From Aphidius gifuensis (lineage: Eukaryota; Arthropoda; Insecta; Hymenoptera; Braconidae): a stretch of DNA of 64,000 bases. Positions 25,901-36,505 of the stretch are shown here, piece by piece. The first letter of the stretch is position 1. The number at the start of each line of letters is the position of its first letter. The position numbers and the translations under genes are program-made. Below the pieces are notes generated by a model, which was not told the origin of the DNA, did not search any database, and saw only the letters and a program-made list of their open reading frames with translations. The stretch is from assembly GCF_014905175.1 (NCBI RefSeq), contig NC_057788.1, positions 20,368,154-20,432,153 on the forward strand, given 5' to 3'.

Positions 25901-28900
25901 ACATTCTTGACTTGGTATTATACTAGATATAACTTCAGTTACATCAACACTTGTTATTTCTGATGATGTATCATTATCCTTATTTAAATTTATAGATAAA
26001 ACATCATTTGTATCATTATTATCAATATTATTTTGTAATATTAATGATGATGTTGTGTCAGTTGATTTTTTATTATTACTATTATAAGTTAAAATTTCAG
26101 GTATTGATTCTGGCTCTATTGTACTTGTTGTTTGTGATGATTTTAAAAGATCATCAGTTATATCTCTTGATGTACTTTTTGGTGTTTCTTCATGTACAGA
26201 TGTTAATATTACTGAACGTAATTTTTCATCTGATTTTTTACTAAAATTTGACATTATTTCACTCAATGTTTTGAGATCATTTTTTAATGTACTTATTGGA
26301 TCATCTAAGCTTTCATTGTTATTTATATGTCCATAATCAATTTTATTTGTTAATGATTTGCTATTTTTTAATTCATCAGTTAATCTTGTTTTTGTTTTTG
26401 TTGTCGTTGTCATTGTATTGTCTGTATATTTTTTTGTATTTTTTGATTCATCATCAATATTCGATGAAGATTTAATTTGTGAAATATTCTTTCTTTCAGA
26501 TAAAATAGATTCAATACTACGAATCGATGGTTTTTTAGTTTTATCTGTTGTTTGTGTTTTTGGATTTGTATAATTAACAAGTAAATCTGATTCTGAACGT
26601 GAACGTAATAAATCATTATTTTTATATAATTCTTGTATACGTTTTATTGGTATTTCTGGTACTTTAACATCAGCAAGTGCTTTTGCTTCAATTGCTAATT
26701 TACCACTTTTTTTCGATACAACACGATTTGTTTCAATTTTTTTCTGCATTTCATTAATTGTTGTATCATATTTCTGCAAAATTATCATTTTTAAAAAATT
26801 ATTAATATAAAATTATACATGTATTTCTATTAAATAGTAATAAATAAATTAATTTTATTACCTTTATTTTATTTAAAAGATCAGCTTCTAATGCTTTGAG
26901 TTTTTGTTTTGTTTGTTTTTTAGATAACTTGACTAAAACTGCTTTTTTTTCAGCTAATTCTTCAGAAAGTAGCTCAACTCTACCAGCTACTTCACTTGCA
27001 TCTGATGAAACAGTCACATCTTGAACAAATTTAAAAATAACAAATCAATTATGTAATTAATTCTTAATAATATAATAATTTTAATATTTGTTTTTTGAAT
27101 TGTATATATTTTAAAAACTAATCACTTGATGACGAAGAAATTGTTGTTTTTTTTATTAAAGCTAACACAAATACTATTCAAAATAATTTTTTTTTTTTTC
27201 TTACCATTGTAAGATGCAGGATTAGATGCATTGAACAATTTATATGTAGCCTCTTCCATTCTGGCAACTCTATTCTCACGAGCTTTCAGTCGAGCATGCC
27301 AAGCAATCCAGTCTTCAACGCAATTTTGTCGAGCAACAACTTTAGCTTCTCTTTATTGATAATAATAAATTTACATATTAAAAAAATTAATAACAAACAA
27401 ATAACATGTGAAAAAACAAGAAAAAACTAATTGAAATATTTTGTGAATGAAAACAAAGTGAAAAAAAAAAAAAAACATTGATAAAAATGAGAAAAAAAAG
27501 GGAAAAAAATTTCTACCGTGATTGAAGAAAAATAATTAAAGCTTGAATATCAACATTTCGATTCTTCATGAAAAATTCCAGGCAAATTTTCCCACTGCAA
27601 TGTGCCAACTATCCTGACTGGTGGGGAAAAGCTTGAATTCTATTTTTACGAATCATCGTTAGGTATACTCGTGATTTATTCTTAGATGATTATTTTAAAA
27701 ACCGAAATTTTTCAATAAAAATAAAAAATATATTTTACTTTGATTTTTTTTTATATGTAGGTAATGGTTTAAATTAAAGTTTTCTTTTTTTCTTTAACTA
27801 AATGAAAAAAAAAAAAAAAAAACAGCTAGAGATAGCTGATTTAATGAAATAAAATATTTATATACTCACTGCTCAAATTTTTTTGGAGCTTTGAAACGAT
27901 GATCCTGTGATCTGATGACAACTGATCTTGAATATGATTTTTCTGAATCACCAGAACTATGTCTCGAAATAGTCAATGTACTAACTTGTGATCTAGTTGA
28001 TATATTACCTAAATTTTGCACGTCATCATCATCATCATTATCAATTTCACCAGTAATATCTTTTGAATCATTTAAATAATTTTCTTTAACATCTTCATCA
28101 TCATTAGAAATATCTTTTAATAAACGACAATTTTTTTCTTTTAATGCCTTGGAATGTTTAACAAGTGTTTGAATTGAATTTTGACTTTCATTCATATCTA
28201 ATTCTTCTAAAATTGAATTTTTAGATAATTTATAATTTTCATCATCATTTTTATCAATTTTATTATTTGTACGTTTATGTGATCTTATTGTATCATCATT
28301 ATTTAATATATTTGTTTTTTGACGTAATATATTTTCACTTAATACATTAATACTTGATTTATTTTTTATACTTTTTGAATTTTTTCTTTTATTTATTTGT
28401 TTATTATTTTCAGGTATATTTTGTAATTTAATTTGTGTTGTTTTTGATTTTTTTGTCATATCATCATTATCATCAATCATTTTTTTTCTTGTTAAATCTT
28501 CAACAAGTGTATCAGATTCAGATTTTTGTTCTTGACAATCACCATTATTATTATTATTAATATTATTATTAATACTATTATTATTATTATTATTAATAAA
28601 ATTATCACCCTGTTTTGTTTGATTAATTTTATCATCAATATCAAATTGATGACATCTTAATTTTAATGAATCAACTTTTGGCATTTTTTCTTCAAATTTA
28701 CCTTTTCTAACTTCAAATTTTTTTGGTGAATCAATTTGTGATGAATTTGTTGAATCTTGTAAATTTTTATTAAATGATTGTTTTGTTTTTTCAATATGTG
28801 ATTTATCAGAATCAACAAGTGAACTTATTGAACTATTACTTCTAATATCATAACCTTTCATTGGACCAGATAATCTTCTTGGTGATTGACAATCAGCAGT

Positions 28901-31311
28901 TCTTTTTAATTTTGTTAATATATTTTTAGTTGACATTGTTGGATTAAACATATTTCTTTGTTTTTGTAACATTAATTTTCTTTCTTGACTAGCAAGTTTA
29001 TGTAATTCTTTTAATCTATTCATTTCATCTTTTTCTTGTTGTAATTTTAATAATAATGCACGTTGTTTTTTTTTAACAGATGATATTCTTGAATCTTGTC
29101 CAGTATCTCTTAATGCTTTTTTTTGTTCTTCAAGTTTAACTAATTTACGTGTTCTATCATTTAATGTTTTTTCACGTGATTTAAATAATAATTCAATTTT
29201 ATCATACATTTGTTCTTCATCTTTCATTAATTGTACCATTTCAAGATCTAAATATTTATTAAATGAACATGTTACATCACGTGTTGATATACTTATTTCA
29301 GTACCAGTTTCTGTTTTAATTGATGATGTTGTTTCATGTAAACTTATTTCTGACATTGTTCTCATTTTTTTTAATTTATCAATATTTTCAAAATCATCAT
29401 ATTCATCAATTGAACCAAGTGATAATTGATTTAAATCACCACGTGAATATGTTATTGATGGATGTTGTTTTTTTTTAATACATATATCTGTTTGTGTTGC
29501 AATGTCATTTGCTGTTTGTGTTTGTACTTCTTTAGCTATTTTTTTAGGTTCAATTAATTCATTTGTTTGATTTATAAATTCATTTGTTTTATCATCTGTT
29601 AGTTCACGTGATTTTTCTTGTTGTACATTGTATAAACAATTTTCTACATCCATAACTTGTTGTAATGATTGATTATAACTATCAAATAAATGTAATTCAG
29701 CTTGAAATTGCATATGCAATGCTGTTGGATGACGTAAATTTATATTTTTATCATCATCTATATTTTTTTTATTTGTACCAATTTGTAAATCATCTTGTAA
29801 TTGTTCTTGTATTATTCTAGTATCTTTACGTTTTCTTGGACGATATAATAAATTCATATCTGGTGTTGTTAAATTATAAAATTCATCTTGTGTTGAATAA
29901 CTATCATCTCTAAATGATATTCTTCTTGGATCCATAAATATATCATCAATTGAATTTGTTGATCCAGTTTGTTGTGATTTATCAATATCTTTAATACGAC
30001 AATCTAAACTATCATTTAAATCATCATTATTTTTTGAATTTTTAAAATTTGATTTATCATTTTTTTTTGTATCAAATTGTTTTTTTGATGATATACGTTG
30101 TTTTGTAAAATCATCATTATATTTATGATTTATTTGTTCATTATTACGTGTTTTAAAATTTCTATCTGATATTGATTCAGAACTGTATGAACGACTTCTT
30201 GATTCTAATGATCTATCACGTGATTTTATTGAATGTAAACTTGTTGATTTTAATTTTCTATCATCATCTTTTTTACTTGTTGTTGTTGTCGATGTTGATG
30301 TTGTTGTTGTTGCTGCTGCTGTAGTTGTCATTGCTGTTGCTGTTGTTGATGTTGTTGTTGCTAGTGTAGCTGCTGCTACTGATGTTGTTGAAGGTGGTGG
30401 TGGTGATGATGATGGTGAAGATGAAGATGATGATGATGCTGTTGTTGTTGCAAGTATTTTTTGTTTTGTTTTTTTACCAAAATAATCATTAAAATCATTA
30501 TCTTTAGATAAATTTTTTTTAATTTTATTTTGTATATCATCATAATCTTTTCTAGATGTATGTTTTATTAAACGTCTTTTAAAATTATCACTTGTATCAT
30601 CATTTTTTAATTTTTTTGTACGATTTTCTTTTTCTTTTGTATTATTATCTCTTGTATGATCTTTTTTTTTATTAATACTTGATGTAAATGATACATCTGG
30701 TGTTTTTAATTGTTCAATTTCATCACTTGTTATAAATGATGAACCTTCTGATTGTGAAAAATCAAGTTTACGATGTGCTAATGATATTTTTTGTGATTTT
30801 TGTGATAATCTTGGTGAATAATCCATATTTTTTGGTGATATTTTCATATCAGGAACTTTAAGTGGCTTTATAAAATCCATTTTATCAATATTTAATGTTG
30901 AAATATTATCTGGTATATGTTGTTGTTGCTGCTGCTGTTGTTGATGTTGTTGTTGTTGCTTGTTGAGTTCATGTTCAGCTGCAATTGCAAGTTTACGTTT
31001 TACAGCTGTTATAAATGTAAATGGATGTGGTTGAAGCTGACATTCATGAGTTTTAGTCAATGGTTTGTTATCATTTGAGGAAAAAAAACGATTATTTAAT
31101 GTCTAAAATAAAAAAAAATAAATAAAAAAAATCAGTTAGGTATATTATTAGTTAGTGATTTATGACGCATTCATTAATTGTTTTTTAGTATTAAATAAAC
31201 ATAATTAAATCTTACAGATGCTGAAGCTGCTTCTGCACGTTTTGCAACTACATCTGGATCCGTAAAAAAAACATATTTTTTTTTATCTTCAATTTTTTTA
31301 TCATTCATCAT
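22994..31311 (-). CDS. Cep350: Centrosome-associated protein 350 (Cep350) orthologue, 2,470 aa
   Basis: Family role: large coiled-coil protein of centrosomes, centrioles and microtubules. Coding exons on - are 31,216-31,311, 27,870-31,102, 27,205-27,350, 26,862-27,019 and 22,994-26,773. All junctions are GT-AG, the phases fit, and the total is 2,471 codons with stop. Start: MMNDKK at 31,311, with GTAAG at the first donor. Residues about 640-750 (MVQLMKDEEQ, KKQRALLLKLQQEKDE) match the conserved Cep350 coiled coil. Exons 3-4 match the later helices (VELLSEELAEKKAVL). Residues about 2,240 (NKPPPPYTPPGG) and about 2,330-2,470 (RKKGDRVDELLAREAQAEED) match the conserved C-terminus. In place of the CAP-Gly domain of the vertebrate protein I see only low-complexity Asp/Asn/Ser/Ile sequence. 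PolyQ (about 81-97) and Ser/Thr/Ala (about 250-310) tracts occur near the N-terminus. Confidence 0.85.
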
Positions 31312-31387
31312 TATTGAAATATTTATTATTATTTATTATTGTATCTAATTCCATTCTTTAAGCATATATTTTCACTCAAAATAACCA
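31312..31387 (-). other. Cep350 5' UTR portion with an overlapping upstream ORF
   Basis: On - an acceptor TTACAG precedes CTGGTTATTTTG at about 31,387, so the first coding exon has an untranslated leader. Inside it an ATG opens a 17-codon frame (MELDTIINNNKYFNNDE) whose TGA overlaps the first codons of Cep350 in another frame. A shorter upstream ATG (MLKEWN) also occurs. Confidence 0.45.
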
Positions 31388-31511
31388 GCTGTAATGTAAA
31401 GTAAAAAAAAAAAATTAAAAACTCAATAATAAATTAACAAATGTAATAAATTCATCAACAAAAAATTATTAATTTATTTATAATATATTTTAGGTTAAAT
31501 GTTTTATTTAC

Positions 31512-31575
31512 CCAGTACTCCAGCAACACCTTAGGACGCCGAAAATAACTGGAGAAGAGCGTTAAAAAATATTTT
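31512..31575 (-). other. Probable non-coding first exon of Cep350
   Basis: A GC-richer block reads on - as CGCTCTTCTCCAGTTATTTT, CGGCGTCCTAAGG, TGTTGCTGGAGTACTGG and then GTAAAT, a plausible donor. It lies about 125 bases upstream of the acceptor at 31,388. The transcription start is not determined; 31,580-32,401 is the shared upstream region with the divergent gene on +. Confidence 0.35.
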
Positions 31576-32401
31576 TCATATCACTTTTTAGCTGAATTAA
31601 AATATCGACTTTTATTCACACAATTCACACACTAAAAAAGCAGAAAAAAAAAAAATACGTTAAAATAAAATTGTAACCTTTTAGTAATAATAAAATGATA
31701 AATATTTTTAATTTTGGAGTTATCAGATAAAAATAAAAATAATTTAATTATAATAATTAATTTAAGATAAACCGAATAATTTGATTGTTGAAATATTGAA
31801 ATTGTTGATTACTTTTTTGCTGTACTTGTGGACAATTAAAAAAAAAAATGTATGTAGTGGAATTTTGTTGATTTTGGACTTTTTCCTTTTTACATATACA
31901 CTGATATACCTATACAAATATATATAGACAAGTTTTTATATACTATATGCAGGGTCGATTACGTGTGTAGACATCTTGCAAGGGGTGCAAGGGGGAAAAT
32001 ATGTACAACCGTCCTTGAATGCTTCGTGTTTTATGCGGCGTGTTTTTTTTTTATTTTTTTTTTCTATTTTTTTACCTGCTGGTATTTATGATTCTCGACC
32101 AATCGTCAAGCTTTGATTTACCCTATTCAACATTTTTTTTTTTTGGCTGGTTTTGGAGCAGACAGATTCGTACACCAGAAGATAAATTATTATAAAATAT
32201 TATTAGTTGATTAAAGTGATATAAATTCAAGATTAAAGCTTGCAATTTTTTGAAATGCACATGCACATTTATTATCGAAAATTTTGAGGTTATATTTGTT
32301 GGAAAGTTGAAAAAAAATCAACACAATTTCTTGTTTTGAAAGTAGAATTTGTTTACAAATTGTTAAAGAGAATAAGTGACAGTATATTTACAATAACAAC
32401 A

Positions 32402-33057
32402 ATGGTAAAAATCAAATAATTATTATTTAATTTTTAATTAATTTAAATTAATATTTTTTGTATATTTTTTTTTTCATAAAGGGAAAAATCATTAACGCAG
32501 ATAAAACATCAGATAATCCACAAAAAATATCAAAGACAAGTGTGGTAAGTAATAAATAAATATAAAAAAAATTATTAACTATTGTTTTTTAATATTGTTA
32601 TTGTTTTTAGGCAAATGCTATACTGATGGTACGAAGAGCAATAAGAAAAAAAGACCAAGAAAATAAATCAAAACAAAAAAAAATAAATAAAAATACAAAA
32701 AATGAAGAACATAATTGTTTAATAAATTTAGATAATTCAAGAAAATCATCAAATAGTGATAAAATTAAACTAACTGGTTATAATGTTAAAATGATAATAC
32801 AACAAATGAGATTAGCAATATTGAAACATGATTGGAAAACAGTACAAATATTATTTTTATATATAGAAAAAAATAAATCTATGTTTTATGCTTTTGAGCC
32901 AATATTATGGAGAACAGTATTTTTAATATTTTTAAATAGTCCAATGAGTAATTGTTCATATTTTGAAGAATTTTTAAGAAAATCAAAAATTATTGATAAT
33001 ATTTACAATAATCCAAATAATATACTTAAACAAATTATGACATTAGAAACATATTAA
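32402..33057 (+). CDS. Small protein similar to the N-terminal region of TAF1A (170 aa)
   Basis: Exons are 32,402-32,404 (the ATG alone, followed by GTAAAA), 32,482-32,544 (MGKIINADKTSDNPQ once joined) and 32,611-33,057 with a TAA stop. Phases fit. A Lys/Asn-rich N-terminus is followed by a helical region: MRLAILKHDWKTVQILF, EPILWRTVFLIFLNSP, then FEEFLRKSKIIDNIY. From memory this pattern resembles the segment around residues 55-140 of TAF1A, a subunit of the SL1/TIF-IB factor of RNA polymerase I. The known protein is about 450 residues, so this would be a much shorter version or a different protein sharing one domain. It is head-to-head with Cep350, about 1.1 kb apart. The name is tentative; the exon structure is better supported. 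Confidence 0.55.
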
Positions 33058-33554
33058 ATTTATTATTGTATTATTAATTTGTAATAATGGCACACTGAAA
33101 TATATTCTTTTCTTTTTTTTTTTATAAAAAAATGATTTTATAATTATTATTATCTCGCATTCTATATTTCGTACAATTTATTAATTAAATTTTACTTAAA
33201 TTAGATTGACATTTGTTTTTTTTATGATTTTACAACAATCAATAATAATAACATAATAAATGTGAACTATATACAAGTGTATTAGCTGTTTTTTTTTTTG
33301 TCTAACAAAAAAGATAATGAAATTATTAAAATTTGATAAATAATATCGTTTAAAAAGTACATTGCATTTTCTTGATTAAGAAATATTATTAAAACTATAA
33401 TTATTGTATTTGTTTAAATAAAAACAAAATATAGATAGATGATAAATTTATGAATTTTTTTTTTAAGTTTTAAGATACGGTGGAATAATGATATAACAAT
33501 AAATAATTGTGAAAAATTGGGATTAAGAATATTATTTTTTTTTTTATAAGTTGG
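33058..33554. other. Convergent intergenic region, AT-rich
   Basis: The 3' ends of the TAF1A-like gene (+) and the receptor gene (-) face each other here. Only A/T-rich sequence is seen. An AAATAAAA-type polyadenylation hexamer near 33,418 could serve the + gene. Confidence 0.4.
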
Positions 33555-36505
33555 TCAGTCAAGTTGTAAATGAACACGTGTATCATTACCAGATAATTTT
33601 ACTAGATTTATTAATGTTTTTTTAACACGTAAAATTGTTAATCTGGCTGCTGGTTTATCATGCCAACATTCACACATTAGTTTACCCAAACCAGATAATG
33701 CCTGAAAGATAAAAAAAAAAATAATTAATATATTTATTTTGTTTATTAACGTGTTGTTTTAATATATGATAACTTACTGGATCAGATGACCATCTGTTAT
33801 GTATTTCAGGTCTACGTTGATCAAGGTATACGAGTTTTCGCATTTCGTCAATTGATGGTTCATGAGATAAATTTGGAAAATAATCAGCATATGGTGCCAT
33901 GTAATCTAGTGCAACACCGTTACTTATACAACGACGACAAACTTCCCAAATAATTAAACCCAAACTATAAATATCTGCTCGTCTGTATGATTCTAAACAC
34001 TTGGAATTTATCCTGCAATAATAAATTGATTGATTAATTAATCATAAATATTTAAAATTCTAAATATAAAAGATATAAAATAATTGGAGATGATGTTGGG
34101 GGCGTAAATCGTTCATGATAATAGTGTTTGTAAGATTAATTTTGGGGAAAAAATAAAATAATATTTCATTTATGACGAAATAAATTTGAATTGAATTCAA
34201 ATACTATTTTTATAAAAGTTTGACAATTATAACTAAAGTCATCGAAATAATCATGAAATAATTTAATAATTATAACTATAATTAAAAAAAAAAAAAAATG
34301 TATTAATAAACTATTTTATGGTTTTAAAAGATTTAATCAATGTCAGTTGATTCTAGATTTCAAATTATTTTAAATGACATTAAAAAGTCATTTGAAGTTA
34401 TCTTTTAAAAATCAATTTCATTTGAATTAAAAATATCTTAGTAACTTTTGTGGCTCTAACTCTCTTGTAATAAAATATTATATAAAAAACTTACTTTTCA
34501 TCCAATATTTCTGGACTAATGTATCTTTTAGTTCCTGGTGGAATATCAGAATGGTCATCACTATTGTTATCTAATTTTTCTTGTGTTATTGTCGATGCTA
34601 ATTCAGCAATAACACAACTTCCATTATTTTTAACAAGTATATTTTTAGATTTTAAATTTCTGTGTGCCATTGCTTTTTTTCCTTTGGTACCATTTATTTC
34701 AGTATGTAAATATAATAGTCCATTTATAATACCAAGACAAATATTTATTGTTTGATGAAGTGTCAATGGATGAGGTGAACGATTTAAATGATTATACAAT
34801 GAACCAAGTGGATGATATTGTGTTACAATCCACATTTGTACACAACCTGGTTTTGGAGTAACATCACTACCAATATATCCAAGTATATTATCATGTCTTG
34901 ATGTTAAAAGTTGCGAATATACTTCAGTTTCACTTTGCCAATATGAATAATCATGTGATAAATATATTTTAACTGCAACTGATTCACCATTCCATGAACC
35001 TTTCCATACTTCACTATTAAAACCACCACCATTTCCACCTCCACTACCAAGACACTCAATTAATGATACATGTTTTGACAATGTACGTTGTACTAATACT
35101 GGCAAACCAGAACCAGAACCACTTGTTAAACTTTTACCATCATTAAATTCCTATTTTAAAAATAAAAAATAATGTTTTTTTTTTTATTCAAATTATTATA
35201 ATAAAAAGATGTAGCTTTATAATAATTAAATTTATACTAACTCGTAATGTACTTTCACCAGCAGCAGTTGCACGTAATTCATGAGGATTATTACCATTAC
35301 CAATTAATCCTGGTGTTGATGATGAATTATGTATCATCAATGAATCAATATCAGCATCAGATAATAATTTATTACGTTTTGTAACAAGTGGGCGTTTTCT
35401 TTTAATTCTTCTTGCAAATATAAATAATAATATTGTTCCAATAATAAATATAAAAATACCAATTATTGGACCTAATATTGACATTGTCAATTTAAAAGCA
35501 TATTCTTCATTATTTTGAACTAAAAAAAAAAAGAAACAAAGTCAATACCTATATCTATTTATTTTAATTAAAAAAAAATAATTACCATCAATTTCTCGAA
35601 GCAATGGAAATGATCCATTATTACATAAATCATTTCGACAACAATCAATCAAATATGTTGAGTCAGTTTTAGATGATGATTTACCACATAATAAATTTGC
35701 ATGATCTGGATCATTTGTACAAGCTCTTTCAAAACGTTCAAGACCATTTATTTCACGTACACTTGCTTTCCAACACTAAATTTAATTTAAAATTAATAAA
35801 TTTCGTTTTTTTTAAATTATTAATTATTATTGATTTATTTACTTACAACAATTGCATCAGTACATATTGTTGGTGTTTTACATTGATCACCTTGACATGA
35901 CCAACATTTAAATCTTGGTCCATTATATACTTTTTTTTTAGGTTCATCATAATCATCTATATTTTCGTTATCTGAATTATTTTGTGCATCTTCTAAAAAT
36001 GATCCTTCTTCACCTAATAATAAAGACATTATTGTTTTTTTTTTTTTGAACTAATAAATATGATAATAATTAAGATAATTTTTTTTATAATTTAATGATG
36101 ATATAAATAAAAACACATTGCAATTATTTTGAATAGAGTTTAATTTAGAAAGGAAACACAAGGAGAACACTTGAAAATCCAGTATTTGATATCTTGATCT
36201 TTTTTACCTCTCTCTCTCTTTTGCTCGCTTTATTTGCTTTATCTTTTACAAGTTTTTCTCCTTGAAAAAAACCTACAACTTTCATTTTCTTTCTTTTTTT
36301 TTCTTATATTTTTATCCCTCGAGATAAAATTAAAAAAAAAAAACTACTCCAAAAATAAAAAATTAAATTGCACAACTTGTTGTTGTTTTTATTACGTCAA
36401 TTGATAAAATATATAAATAAATTATGTTAAATTAATTAATAGCATACCTGGACATAGATTAACTGTCAGAAGAAGAAAATATATGATAAATATTATTTTC
36501 GCCAT
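33555..36505 (-). CDS. sax: Saxophone-like TGF-beta/BMP type I receptor, predicted pseudokinase (576 aa)
   Basis: Family role: type I serine/threonine kinase receptor for BMP/activin ligands at the plasma membrane. Exons on - are 36,448-36,505, 35,847-36,013, 35,586-35,775, 35,242-35,519, 34,495-35,150, 33,778-34,012 and 33,555-33,701; phases fit. Signal peptide about 1-20 ([20 protein letters not shown]). Cysteine-rich ectodomain about 56-131, including CWSCQGDQC and the CCRNDLCN box. Membrane segment about 151-174. Canonical GS motif TSGSGSGLP at 240-248. Kinase domain with AVK lysine 292, then HRNLKSKN (394-401) where HRDLKSKN is expected, and AELAS (413-417) where ADFGL is expected. The glycine loop is lengthened ([15 protein letters not shown]). 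[13 protein letters not shown] and [13 protein letters not shown] resemble the Sax/ALK1/ALK2 class. Ligand binding and GS phosphorylation could persist, but catalysis is doubtful. It may be a divergent paralogue of a normal sax elsewhere. Confidence 0.85.
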
